Assembly: GCA_903863035.1 (NCBI GenBank)
Contig: CAIPAT010000372.1
Span: forward strand, 1 to 49,544
DNA length: 49,544 nt
Origin: an uncultured Lentisphaeria bacterium
GTDB lineage: Bacteria; Verrucomicrobiota; Lentisphaeria; Victivallales; Victivallaceae
Direction of reading: 5' to 3'
Each line of letters starts with the position of its first letter. The stretch's first letter is position 1. The position numbers were made by a program, and so were the translations under genes. Under the pieces are notes generated by a model. It worked only from the letters and a program-made list of their open reading frames with translations. It was not told where the DNA came from and made no database searches. This document shows, in pieces, positions 1-10,079 of this stretch.

Positions 1-480
1 AACAGTTGTAAATTTGACATGATGATGCATTCCTGTTAAAAGTTGTTTGGCGATAACTTATGGAATAGCATCATCTTTCTATTTTTTCAAAAAGCAGGGA
101 TTTATATTTGCGATTATTGTTAAGCAAAGTAACGAGGGCTGATGTATAATTATAACACCGGGAAACAATTTTTGATATAAGCAATCAGAATTTTAGTTGC
201 ACACTTGCTTTATTATGATTGCAGTAGTTATATTGATTTATAGAGGATTATGAAATTTAAACATGCTCAGTAATTTGGCGGTGCGCTAAATTTGTCTTCG
301 GTTTCATCGCCCTGTCATGGCACAAATTTACTTATTTTGCGTTTTTTTGATGAACAAATGATTTGCAAAAAAGAAATTCTGAAGTATTTTTATAGTTCTG
401 TTATTAAAAACGGTTCATGTGGTTCTGCTGTTAAGCCTGACTGACAGAGCTGCCGGACACGAAAAACAAAGGGAATATTT
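1..480. other. AT-rich leader region without a gene
   Basis: I see no convincing coding sequence on either strand. A 9 bp inverted repeat (TAAATTTGT at 287-295, ACAAATTTA at 322-330) encloses a 26-base loop. A possible promoter for rpsO is TTGCAA at 363-368, N16, TATTTT at 385-390. The rest is low-complexity AT-rich DNA. Confidence 0.5.
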
Positions 481-738
481 ATGAAAAAGGCAACAGTTAT
501 TAAGAAGTACGCCAGAAAAGAAGGCGACACCGGATCCCCGGAAGTGCAAGTCGCGCTGCTCACCCAGCGGATTAAACACCTTACCGAGCATCTGAGAGCC
601 AATAAGAAAGATCACAGCACCCGCAGAGGTTTGATGGCAATGGTCAGTCGCAGACGCAGTCTGCTGAACTACCTCAGCAAAGAAAACTTCGAGGGTTACG
701 TCAAATTGACCGCTGAACTCGATATCCGCAGAAAATAA
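481..738 (+). CDS. rpsO: 30S ribosomal protein S15
   Basis: Primary 16S rRNA-binding protein of the small-subunit platform. The 85-residue product has the full family length and the hallmark segments DTGSPEVQ (about residues 20-27), [18 protein letters not shown] and RRRSLLNYL, which form the helical rRNA-binding surface. The ATG at 481 follows an AAGGGA Shine-Dalgarno with about 7 bases of spacing. The gene is directly upstream of pnp, the classical rpsO-pnp order, but with a 362-base gap that contains a terminator-like hairpin. In many bacteria S15 represses its own translation through its leader; that is not demonstrated here. The identification is secure. Confidence 0.98.
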   Translation: MKKATVIKKYARKEGDTGSPEVQVALLTQRIKHLTEHLRANKKDHSTRRGLMAMVSRRRSLLNYLSKENFEGYVKLTAELDIRRK

Positions 739-1100
739 CGTTCAAAGTTATTTAATTTATTACGGGCTGCCATTCAAAACGGCAGCCTGTTTGCTTTTGT
801 ACCATATACTGCTATATTAATTATCAACGGTTTTCAGTAGAGACTGGAAAAAAGTTGAATAATATTGATGTGGAATTCGGCCGCTATCAGGTTCCGGGTT
901 GAAATATCCGGGTTCTGATACCGCGATTCCGCAAAAAAGTTTTGACTTCTCCATTTCTCTACCGCAGACTACAAGTAAAACAATCAGCCTGCTGCACAAT
1001 TGTGGAGAAAATTTCCCGGCAGCGGCAAAAACCGTCCATATAAACGGCAAAACATATTTATAATACTGTTTATCATGGACAAAAAGAGGAAACAACAACA
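739..1100. other. rpsO-pnp intergenic region / pnp leader
   Basis: After the rpsO hairpin this 362-base stretch shows no believable gene. A second possible stem pairs TATCAG (885-890) with CTGATA (915-920). A TTGACT hexamer lies at 942-947 but has no good -10 partner. The pnp Shine-Dalgarno (GAGGAA) ends about 10 bases before ATG 1101. PNPase autoregulates through its structured leader in enterobacteria; the hairpin is only compatible with that. Confidence 0.4.
764..800 (+). terminator. Probable terminator/attenuator after rpsO
   Basis: GGCTGCC at 765-771 and GGCAGCC at 781-787 form a perfect 7 bp stem with a 9-base loop. A T-rich tract (TGTTTGCTTTT) follows. The hairpin sits 26 bases past the rpsO stop and could end transcription or lower read-through into pnp. 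Confidence 0.6.
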
Positions 1101-3224
<2,124 letters not shown>

Positions 3225-3274
3225 TTTCCGAACCTACTGTTGAAATAGACCATTATTTGCATAAAGTAATGGTC

Positions 3275-3307
3275 AAAAAAAAATCCGGGGAAACCCGGAT
3301 TTTTTTT
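3275..3307. terminator. Bidirectional rho-independent terminator between pnp and lexA
   Basis: The stem ATCCGGG / CCCGGAT with a short G-AAA loop is flanked by a run of nine A on the left and a long T run on the right, so the arms can extend by A-T pairing. It ends pnp on the plus strand and lexA on the minus strand. Confidence 0.9.
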
Positions 3308-3332
3308 GTCTTGACTAGTCGAGCAAAGAATA

Positions 3333-3956
3333 TCAGTATTCGCGCTGCAAGCCTACGACCCTGCCCTGAATTTTGACCTGGGCGGCCGGATAGAATTGCG
3401 GGCTGAAGTCTGAATTGGCCGGACGGAGTTCGATGCGTCCGCCTTTATGGAAATAAATTGTTTTGACAGTAACTTCCTCATTTACCAGAGCTACGACAAT
3501 ATCGCCGGACTTAGGCTCATCTATCTGCTTGACAATCACAATATCGTCCTGATAGATGCCGATATCGCGCATGCTTTCGCCCTGTATGCGCAATGCAAAC
3601 GCTTTGTCCGCATCACGCTTGCCGACTAAACCGGTATCAATAAAAACATCGCCTTCCTTGTGTTCCAGGCTTTCCGCAGGCAATCCGGCATTGATCCGGC
3701 CGAGCAGCGGAATGGACAGCACAAAAGACATGTGTTTAGACTTGCGTCTGGGTTTCATCAGACTGATGCTTCTGGCTTTTGAGCTGCGATTAAGCTGGTT
3801 CTTGCGCTGAAGTGCACGCAAATGGGCGAACACTGTTGAAGTTTTAATCTTGAAGAAGTCGGCTATTTCGTAGACCGTGGGCGCCATAACTTCTTTTTCC
3901 ATGAAGTCTTCAATAAATTCTAAAATATCTTTTTGTTTTTCTGTAAGAGCTTTCAT
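3333..3956 (-). CDS. lexA: LexA repressor
   Basis: SOS-type transcriptional repressor that self-cleaves when stimulated by RecA filaments. The N-terminal winged helix-turn-helix (about 1-68, LTEKQKDILEFI, TVYEIADFF) is followed by the S24 protease domain. The Ala-Gly scissile bond lies in GRINAGLPAES (about residue 88), the catalytic Ser in GESMRDIGI (about 128) and the Lys in VTVKTI (about 163). I place the start at the ATG at 3956, not the in-frame ATG six bases upstream, because AAAGGAG abuts the latter and is correctly spaced from the former. It lies 54 bases after a lipoprotein gene on the same strand. The recognition helix is not of the E. coli type and I see no palindromic operator directly upstream. 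Confidence 0.95.
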   Translation of the reverse strand: MKALTEKQKDILEFIEDFMEKEVMAPTVYEIADFFKIKTSTVFAHLRALQRKNQLNRSSKARSISLMKPRRKSKHMSFVLSIPLLGRINAGLPAESLEHKEGDVFIDTGLVGKRDADKAFALRIQGESMRDIGIYQDDIVIVKQIDEPKSGDIVVALVNEEVTVKTIYFHKGGRIELRPANSDFSPQFYPAAQVKIQGRVVGLQREY

Positions 3957-4010
3957 CAGCATTCTCCTTTAGTTGGCAGAGATTCCGGTAAACACATTTT
4001 CCTTTTTAGA

Positions 4011-4481
4011 TCACTGAAAGGCAAATATCAGTATCACATAACCTTTATCAGTTTTCCCTATAAACAACTGGAAAAGCATATCTGTATCGAGTTTAACCGG
4101 CTTATTGTCCTTGTCTTTAATCTCTTTCTGGAAAGAGGCCTTCCAGACAAATGCTTTCAGCGGCGCTTTTTCCATAACCGTCAAATAAGACCATGACTGA
4201 AGCGTACCAACTCTTTCAGTCATGTCTTTGACTGTCGCCTTAAAAGTCTTTTCAGTCATTTTCTCTTTCATTTCAGGAGTGAAATTTTTGGAGAACAACT
4301 GGTAGTTGTCGGTTTTAAGGCCGGTCAAAATATCATCGGCAAAACCTTTAGCCACTTTCAGCGCTTCATTGTCATTCGCATCAAATTCGCCGATTTTAGT
4401 TTTTTCTGTAGACTTGCATCCGGCTCCGGCCAGCAGCAGCCCCGCAGACATGGCAATTACAAACAAACGTAAAGCATTCAT
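4011..4481 (-). CDS. Small lipoprotein of unknown function
   Basis: The 156-residue product starts with a type II signal peptide and the lipobox LAGAGC (Cys at about residue 22), so it is predicted to be membrane-anchored on the periplasmic side. The mature part is lysine-rich and contains KNFTPEMKEKMTEKTF, resembling NTF2-like or DUF3887-like proteins where a small cone fold follows the lipidated N-terminus; that is a weak inference. The ribosome binding site is AAAAGGAA upstream of the ATG. A promoter (TTGAAA-N17-TAGATT, 4529-4557, minus strand) probably drives it together with lexA. I cannot assign a function. Confidence 0.75.
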   Translation of the reverse strand: MNALRLFVIAMSAGLLLAGAGCKSTEKTKIGEFDANDNEALKVAKGFADDILTGLKTDNYQLFSKNFTPEMKEKMTEKTFKATVKDMTERVGTLQSWSYLTVMEKAPLKAFVWKASFQKEIKDKDNKPVKLDTDMLFQLFIGKTDKGYVILIFAFQ

Positions 4482-4528
4482 TTTTTTAATTCCTTTTCAA
4501 AATAAGCTTATAAATTTTATCGTATTTT

Positions 4529-4557
4529 AATCTAACATCCGGTCTGGATAATTTCAA
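4529..4557 (-). promoter_or_regulatory. Sigma-70-like promoter for the lipoprotein-lexA transcript
   Basis: On the minus strand TTGAAA (4552-4557) and TAGATT (4529-4534) are separated by exactly 17 bases. It lies about 45 bases upstream of the lipoprotein start. No obvious palindromic SOS box overlaps it. Confidence 0.5.
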
Positions 4558-4604
4558 AGGCTATTTACCGGAATAGAGCGCAGTAAAAGAATCCAGCGGC
4601 AAAA

Positions 4605-5168
4605 TCACTTAAACTCAATTACAAACGGGGGGCTCCTGACATCAACAGAATTCAGGGCAAGTTCAGCAATAACCCAAAACCTTTTGCTTCTGCTTAGATC
4701 ATCCGGACTGATCTGTTTAAATAAGTCCATTTGCTTTTCGACAAAAACAATATTGTTCGGGCTGATCAGTAACGGAAAATGATGAACCGGCGGTTTCAGC
4801 TCAGGATTGATGCATTTCCAGGATTTCTTGTCAAAATTCTCAAGATCAATGTCAGGCGAATACTGGCGGTAATATATCCTGATATTATACGAATCGTCCA
4901 TATACCATTCATCAATCAGAACCGGCTTGGGACCTGAGTTTTTCAGCTTGAAATTGATGACGGCAACCGTGTCGGGCGAAAATGGCCTGCCCGGAACAAC
5001 CGGATTTAAATCCAGCGTGTAATCTTTAAGCTTCGGATAAGATGCTTTTACCGGAGAACGGGTCGGGACTTTACTGCTGTTGTCCACAGTTCTCACGCAG
5101 CCCTGCATATATAACGCGAGGATTGCGACAGAACCAACTAACAGAAATTGTTTAAAAAATATCTTCAT
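4605..5168 (-). CDS. Putative lipoprotein, hypothetical
   Basis: The 187-residue product starts MKIFFKQFLLVGSVAILALY and has a lipobox-like MQGC (Cys near residue 25). The mature domain looks like a beta-rich fold (VIDEWYMDDSYNIRIYYRQY-type strands) and I do not recognise a family. An upstream in-frame ATG at 5219 overlaps the preceding gene and would bury the signal peptide 17 residues in, so I chose the ATG at 5168, five bases after the neighbour's stop codon. It is probably co-transcribed with the small membrane protein upstream, perhaps forming one envelope complex (inference). Confidence 0.7.
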   Translation of the reverse strand: MKIFFKQFLLVGSVAILALYMQGCVRTVDNSSKVPTRSPVKASYPKLKDYTLDLNPVVPGRPFSPDTVAVINFKLKNSGPKPVLIDEWYMDDSYNIRIYYRQYSPDIDLENFDKKSWKCINPELKPPVHHFPLLISPNNIVFVEKQMDLFKQISPDDLSRSKRFWVIAELALNSVDVRSPPFVIEFK

Positions 5169-5172
5169 ATTA

Positions 5173-5487
5173 CTATTTTTTCCGGTTAACTTTTTCGCCG
5201 ATGTGACTTCTGAAAACATATATTACTAACACTACCATTGAGATAGCCAGCGCCCATTTACTGGTCTCGGTTCTGAAAAGCTCAAGAACTGTCGTCTCTT
5301 TGGCCCCGGCAAGAAAATTGTTCTTATTGAAATTAACTACTCCAAGCAGCACGTAATACACCCCGGTCCATAAAATGCATACGATAAGCGAGGCAAACAC
5401 CTTGAACAGGTGATGTCCAATCCAATCGCTTGCCGTTTTAGCCGGGAAACTGGTATAAACTGAACCTAATTGTCTTCTTCTGCTCAT
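5173..5487 (-). CDS. Small two-helix membrane protein, hypothetical
   Basis: The 104-residue product has two hydrophobic segments (about 28-50, FASLIVCILWTGVYYVLLG, and about 79-93, ALAISMVVLVIYVF) separated by a polar loop, with a basic C-terminus (VNRKK). The inner membrane is the likely location. Its stop is five bases from the start of the downstream lipoprotein gene, so the two form an operon. The minus-strand promoter at 5518-5546 lies just upstream. The family is not recognised. Confidence 0.65.
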   Translation of the reverse strand: MSRRRQLGSVYTSFPAKTASDWIGHHLFKVFASLIVCILWTGVYYVLLGVVNFNKNNFLAGAKETTVLELFRTETSKWALAISMVVLVIYVFRSHIGEKVNRKK

Positions 5488-5517
5488 GATAATAGTATTT
5501 CTTTAAAAATTAAAATA

Positions 5518-5546
5518 ATCTTAACCTCAAAATAGCTATTATTCAA
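5518..5546 (-). promoter_or_regulatory. Sigma-70-like promoter for the membrane protein/lipoprotein pair
   Basis: On the minus strand TTGAAT (5541-5546) and TAAGAT (5518-5523) are spaced by 17 bases. The predicted transcript start is about 25 bases upstream of the membrane protein ATG. Confidence 0.45.
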
Positions 5547-5584
5547 ATTATTTCCTAATTATTTTCAGTGAATCTGATACCGCT

Positions 5585-6526
5585 TCACCTGGATGAGCTC
5601 AAATGACCAGACTCTTTAGCGTTCATACGGTTCGTCTGACCGGTTGGAATAATATTACGATTCCCGTGCCGGGTGACAGCGGCAGATGCCCGGAAACTGC
5701 CCGGGGTCATGCCGTGATACAGGCGGAAGGTCTTAATAAAGTAGGCCGTATGCTTGAACCCGCATTGCCAGGCGGTCTCATCCACAGAATATTTACCGGA
5801 CAGCAGCATCTGCGCCGCATGTTCCATCCGGCGGCGAATGATGTAATCTTTAAAAGTACAATTTGAATAACGCTGGAAGAGATTTGATACATATTCCGGG
5901 GTTACTTTAAACACATCGGCGAGTTTCTCGCGAGAAAGATCTCCAAGGCATTTATCTTCAATATAATCAACAAGTTGCAGCCACAAATTCTGAGAACGGG
6001 TGAATGTCTCATTCGCCGAATGTCTGAGATCATCCTCGGACATTTCCAAAATCAGTTGGACCAGGCGGCCGGCAATATCCGGCGACGGCATAATTTCCGC
6101 TTCACAGAGCGCACCTAAAGACTTGAACGCATATACTGTCGCCATACGCAATGTGTCATAAATATGGTAATATTCCAGATCTGGAACATCCTGTCCCTTC
6201 AGTTTGGCATAGACTATCCTAAGATAGTTGTGGCGAAGCACAAGCGAAAGTCCGCTGCCGGTTGCCTCATGGAGTTTGATTGGCGCAAACGCATTTACAA
6301 AATTTATATCGCCATAGTGTAATTCATGTTGTACCGTCTGTCCGCCTTCACACATGCTGATAAGAATATGACCTTCAAGCTTAATATTGATCCTCGGCCA
6401 TGGCAGACATTCTGCACCGCTTATTTTGTGTAGATTATCTCTGCTTCCGGCAAGATAAAGCTGTTTCGGCATCATGGCAATGATATCATGCAGTCTTTCC
6501 GCCAGTTGATCTTTCATATTTTGCAT
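5585..6526 (-). CDS. AraC/XylS-family transcriptional regulator
   Basis: The 313-residue protein has an N-terminal sensor region (about 1-170) with no catalytic motif and a C-terminal AraC double helix-turn-helix (about 185-285). The recognition elements are LSREKLADVFKVTPEYVSNLFQ and VDETAWQCGFKHTAYFIKTFR, followed by the family-typical HGMTPGSFR. It is transcribed divergently from the pseudopilin/glycosidase locus starting at 6651, and the two promoters overlap. A carbohydrate-responsive regulator of that locus is the natural inference. The last 25 or so residues past the domain are low-complexity and unusual. The ligand is unknown. Confidence 0.88.
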   Translation of the reverse strand: MQNMKDQLAERLHDIIAMMPKQLYLAGSRDNLHKISGAECLPWPRINIKLEGHILISMCEGGQTVQHELHYGDINFVNAFAPIKLHEATGSGLSLVLRHNYLRIVYAKLKGQDVPDLEYYHIYDTLRMATVYAFKSLGALCEAEIMPSPDIAGRLVQLILEMSEDDLRHSANETFTRSQNLWLQLVDYIEDKCLGDLSREKLADVFKVTPEYVSNLFQRYSNCTFKDYIIRRRMEHAAQMLLSGKYSVDETAWQCGFKHTAYFIKTFRLYHGMTPGSFRASAAVTRHGNRNIIPTGQTNRMNAKESGHLSSSR

Positions 6527-6558
6527 TGCAAATCCGTCATTAGTTTACGTTTGTTATA

Positions 6559-6607
6559 TTGATAGCATGTTTATGATATTGTGTCAAGCGATAAATGCGG
6601 TTATAAT
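6559..6607. promoter_or_regulatory. Overlapping divergent promoters of the AraC gene and the pseudopilin locus
   Basis: Plus strand: TTGTGT (6579-6584), N17, TATAAT (6602-6607). Minus strand: TTGACA (6582-6587), N17, TATCAA (6559-6564). The two -35 boxes share three bases, so one polymerase should exclude the other. This arrangement suits control of both units by the AraC protein. Confidence 0.65.
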
Positions 6608-6650
6608 ATATACATAAATCATCTAAATTAATCTGAAAGGTGCAATCATA

Positions 6651-7361
6651 ATGCAAAGAGAAAGATTTACACTTATAGAATTGCTGGTTGTGATTACGAT
6701 CATCACGATCCTCGCTTCAATGCTGCTGCCTGCGCTGAATAAAGCCAGGGTGAAATCGCAATCAACAGTATGTGTCAATAATCTGCGGCAGAGTGGTCTT
6801 GCCATCAGTTCATACGCAGGGGATTACTCCGGATTTACTCCGGAAGGCCGTCCTTCGCAATATACCGGAGCTTACAGCTATTGGACATGGACTATGATTA
6901 ATCTGAAATATGTTCCCCCTGCCAGTAACCGCAAACCACATATTCTGGTTTGCCCGAGTGTTCCATTCGGAGTTTACGCCAACCCGGTCTCCTGCTACGG
7001 GATGCGTGGCACTCTCAACGCCGGTGCTGCGGTATCAACGTTTTTCCGGGAGTCTTCCAGCAAGCGAGTCATGGACACTGGTAATGCTGCTAACTCAGTA
7101 TCCGCCAAAACCTATATCCAGACTCTTTCGGAGTTCCCGCTCGTGTTTGATTCGTTTGCCGTTACCAATGTTGTAGCGGGCGTGAATATCTTTACCGGAC
7201 ATGCCTTTTCCAATCCTAATACGCTTGGACTAAATCATACCTCGCGTGCTAACGTGCTGATGTTGGCGGGTAACGTGGCCAGCGGCAGCCGTTCCTGGCT
7301 ATACTTTACCAGGGGGCAGTTAAACGGAACATGGACTCAAACAGTTATTCCCAACTTTTAA
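6651..7361 (+). CDS. Pseudopilin-like protein with type IV prepilin N-terminus
   Basis: The 236-residue protein starts MQRERFTLIELLVV, the compact prepilin peptidase signal of PVC bacteria (processing before F, Glu at +5), followed by a hydrophobic helix to about residue 30. The C-terminal domain is of the DUF1559/H-X9-DG type; HTSRANVLMLAGNV near residue 205 is a variant of that motif. Such proteins are abundant in Lentisphaerota and Planctomycetota beside glycosidases. A surface role in capturing polysaccharide is plausible but unproven. The ribosome binding site is AAGGTG. The gene ends 21 bases before the GH71/99-like gene, with which it probably forms an operon. Confidence 0.85.
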   Translation: MQRERFTLIELLVVITIITILASMLLPALNKARVKSQSTVCVNNLRQSGLAISSYAGDYSGFTPEGRPSQYTGAYSYWTWTMINLKYVPPASNRKPHILVCPSVPFGVYANPVSCYGMRGTLNAGAAVSTFFRESSSKRVMDTGNAANSVSAKTYIQTLSEFPLVFDSFAVTNVVAGVNIFTGHAFSNPNTLGLNHTSRANVLMLAGNVASGSRSWLYFTRGQLNGTWTQTVIPNF

Positions 7362-7382
7362 TCTTCAATCAGGATGGTTTTC

Positions 7383-9356
7383 ATGAAATATTTTGGACGA
7401 GTATTTTTTATTTTTCTGTTGTTGTCAGCAGTAACATATTCTGCCATGGCGGATGGAGAAACGCATCTGATAAAATACGCAGAGGGGATGCCTGGGGATA
7501 AAACCCTGGAACGGGCGGCAACTATGCAGGTTAAAATTCCAGTAATGTGTCGTGAATGGCATATCTGGTGGGGAGCTCCCGTCGGCGTTAATCCTCATAT
7601 TCCCCGCTGGCAGCATTGGAACAACCTCAACTATTACGGGCAATACGATCCGCAGAAGACGCTTGAACAACTGGTGCCGGGAACCTCATGGAGACGATGG
7701 ATCATGTCCAATGGATATCCGCTGCTCGGACCATATGATGCGGCGCAGCCGGACATTATCCGCTGGCAGTTGGAAACCGCCAGAAACGCCGGCCTGGAAT
7801 GTCTTCATATTCATTTATGGCCGTCAATTTCGGATGAAGGCATTGATTTCACCCCGCTGCCGGTTTTTGAGCAAATTCTTGATACTGCCGCAGCGATGAA
7901 ATACCCCGTTGCTGTACACGATGAAATCCAGTTCCGCCGTCCGCCCTTCAAAGCGCAATTGCTGGATAATTCTATAAAACGAGCGGCGATGCTGGTTAAG
8001 CGCTACGGCGGGCATCCCGGCTGGTATAAAATCGATAATATGCCGGTATATTACTTCCAGAATTGGTCAGCCTGGTTAAAGCCGGCGGATATGCAGACGT
8101 TCTTTGCTGAGGTTGAAAAGCAGGCAGGCCCGGTCTACTGGATGGTTGAACAGGGAGACAGCGATGAGGTGTTCCGGATCCCTCAGGTCAAGGCAGTGTT
8201 GAGTCATAATAATGCATGGTTCCTTCATGTTCCTCCTTACGGGCAGAACCCGCATCCATGGAATGACATGATCGCCCATATCGAAAAGGCCGGCAAACTG
8301 GCGCGTAAATACAATAAGAAGTACGGGGTTCTGATCTTTGCCAAATTCAATCAGACTCATGCGCGGAAGACTATGCCGGGGGGCGGTGTAATCCCGGCTG
8401 ATGAAGGGAATTTCCTGCTGGATTCCGTCGAGAAAAGTTTACAATGCAAACCGGATTTCCTTTTATTGACGCAATGGAATGATTTTGAAGAATGCGGTTT
8501 TATCGAACCGGCCTGGGATTTTGACGGTTTTAACGGCGATCCTTACCGGTATTGCCGGATAGTTGCGGCCATGACCGGGAAAAAATTTACCCTGGCGAAA
8601 CTGCCTGACCGCAATCAGCTTGATCCGTATATCCGGTTTAAACTATTCGGCGACAGCGCCCCCGGTGATATGGGGCCGGTAGCGCACTATCCGGTAATCA
8701 ATGGAACAAAACTTAACATGACTTGGGCGCCGGATGGTCCGCCGCCGACTGAAGTGCGGTTAGTTCAGAATGAACTGGCAGTCTGGCAACCGGAGATGTA
8801 CGTCTATCATCCGGATCAAAAACTGCGACTTGGCAATTGGTCTCATCTGGAGCGGAATGGAGAGTTGTCAGGAAACAGGGAATTGCGTTTTTATGCACCA
8901 GGTCTGGTTGCAACTACCCCTCAAATCATTTGGATCGGCATAAAAGCATTCATCCCGGAGGGAACGCAGATGACCGTCAATTACCGGGGGCCGCATGAAT
9001 ATTTCCGAATTGATTCCAGGTGGGAATTGCGGCAGGTCCAGTTGGATAAAGGCTTTTCGTGGTCGCTGCCGGATAAATCAAAATATTACTGGCTCCCGCT
9101 CTACAGTGCCGGATTTACCGGAGCTGAAGGCGATCTGCTGATCCGGCTGGGAGGCAAAAAAGAACCCATTTATTTGCGGGAAATCGTTTTATGGGCACCG
9201 TGGCTCAAAGGTGCAGATTATAAACCGGAAAGCTCACTAGAGTTGAAAGGTGTGGACATAACCAGACCGCTTGTTGTGGTTGGTTACGATAAAGCTGGAA
9301 ACGCCGGGCAACCGTTATTGATAAGCCAGGATATTACCTCCGTAAAAAAACAATAA
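7383..9356 (+). CDS. Secreted glycoside hydrolase, GH71/GH99-like TIM barrel
   Basis: The 657-residue protein has a Sec signal peptide (MKYFGRVFFIFLLLSAVTYS). The segment of about 50-400 resembles the GH71/GH99-like clan: VMCREWHIWWGAP, GYPLLGPYDAAQPDIIRWQ, a barrel with AAMLVKRYGGHPGWYKIDNMPVYY, and the late QWNDFEE motif with GDPYRYCRIV. GH99 members are endo-alpha-mannosidases or mannanases and GH71 members alpha-1,3-glucanases; I cannot choose a substrate. The C-terminal 250 residues look like beta-sandwich modules, possibly carbohydrate-binding. The start at 7383 is preferred over an in-frame ATG at 7374 because AGGATGG then has proper spacing. It sits between the pseudopilin gene and a jelly-roll protein gene. 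Confidence 0.78.
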   Translation: MKYFGRVFFIFLLLSAVTYSAMADGETHLIKYAEGMPGDKTLERAATMQVKIPVMCREWHIWWGAPVGVNPHIPRWQHWNNLNYYGQYDPQKTLEQLVPGTSWRRWIMSNGYPLLGPYDAAQPDIIRWQLETARNAGLECLHIHLWPSISDEGIDFTPLPVFEQILDTAAAMKYPVAVHDEIQFRRPPFKAQLLDNSIKRAAMLVKRYGGHPGWYKIDNMPVYYFQNWSAWLKPADMQTFFAEVEKQAGPVYWMVEQGDSDEVFRIPQVKAVLSHNNAWFLHVPPYGQNPHPWNDMIAHIEKAGKLARKYNKKYGVLIFAKFNQTHARKTMPGGGVIPADEGNFLLDSVEKSLQCKPDFLLLTQWNDFEECGFIEPAWDFDGFNGDPYRYCRIVAAMTGKKFTLAKLPDRNQLDPYIRFKLFGDSAPGDMGPVAHYPVINGTKLNMTWAPDGPPPTEVRLVQNELAVWQPEMYVYHPDQKLRLGNWSHLERNGELSGNRELRFYAPGLVATTPQIIWIGIKAFIPEGTQMTVNYRGPHEYFRIDSRWELRQVQLDKGFSWSLPDKSKYYWLPLYSAGFTGAEGDLLIRLGGKKEPIYLREIVLWAPWLKGADYKPESSLELKGVDITRPLVVVGYDKAGNAGQPLLISQDITSVKKQ

Positions 9357-9372
9357 GAAGACATTTATCACA

Positions 9373-9990
9373 ATGAAAAAAAGAATACTGTTGTTGATGT
9401 TATTCTTACTGTGGACTCCAGCTTGGGCTGAAAACATCCTTGTCGAACATTTTGACAACAAAGAATCATGGCAGATTCTTAACGGGAATGTTCAAATCCG
9501 TCCGTACCTGCCAGGCGTGGAGCATACTCCGTTTATGGCTCTTGGCAACGCAGCCATTGCGCACGAAGTCGATCTGAATCAACCTGTAAGAATTAAAATT
9601 AAAGTATTGCATAGCGATTATAAGCGCGGTCTTTTCATTGGTTTTTTTGATGCTGCCATGACTAAGGGATTCGGCGTACTCTGGGATTCTTCGCTGGAAA
9701 GTGGATTTGGCGGTCAAGGCTTTGTCGCCCCGATTTCTTTTGACCTGCAAAGTAGAGTTAACGCCATGTCGGCATACAAAACTATGGAGCCACGTGTCGC
9801 ATCCGGGCATTCTGCAATCAGATTGCCGTTTGCCGAATTTGAAATCAATATCATCGACGGCAAGATGAGTGTCTCTGTAGACGGGCAGCAGAAATTCAAT
9901 GTTCCCGTTCCCGTTAATTGCGAGATAAAATATTTAGTTCTGCGTGCGAATACCTGGGGATTCTTTGATAATCTTGAGGCCAGCCGGTAA
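9373..9990 (+). CDS. Secreted protein with concanavalin/LamG-like fold, hypothetical
   Basis: The 205-residue protein has a clear signal peptide (KKRILLLMLFLLWTPAWA, cleavage after AWA). The remainder is beta-rich: an opening ENILVEHFDNKESWQILNG, a central sheet with FIGFFDAAMTKGFGVLW, and a closing MSVSVDGQQKFNVPV with YLVLRANTWGFFDNLEA. That is the pattern of LamG/DUF1080-like jelly-roll domains that bind glycans. It begins 16 bases after the hydrolase gene, so a secreted partner in the same polysaccharide system is likely. No catalytic residues are identifiable. Confidence 0.65.
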   Translation: MKKRILLLMLFLLWTPAWAENILVEHFDNKESWQILNGNVQIRPYLPGVEHTPFMALGNAAIAHEVDLNQPVRIKIKVLHSDYKRGLFIGFFDAAMTKGFGVLWDSSLESGFGGQGFVAPISFDLQSRVNAMSAYKTMEPRVASGHSAIRLPFAEFEINIIDGKMSVSVDGQQKFNVPVPVNCEIKYLVLRANTWGFFDNLEASR

Positions 9991-10079
9991 TTACCGCTCC
10001 AATAAGTTTTATAAAGTTTTAATAAAAACACTCGGATAATACATTAAAATATAAATGTCATTTATGTGGGAGACAAACA

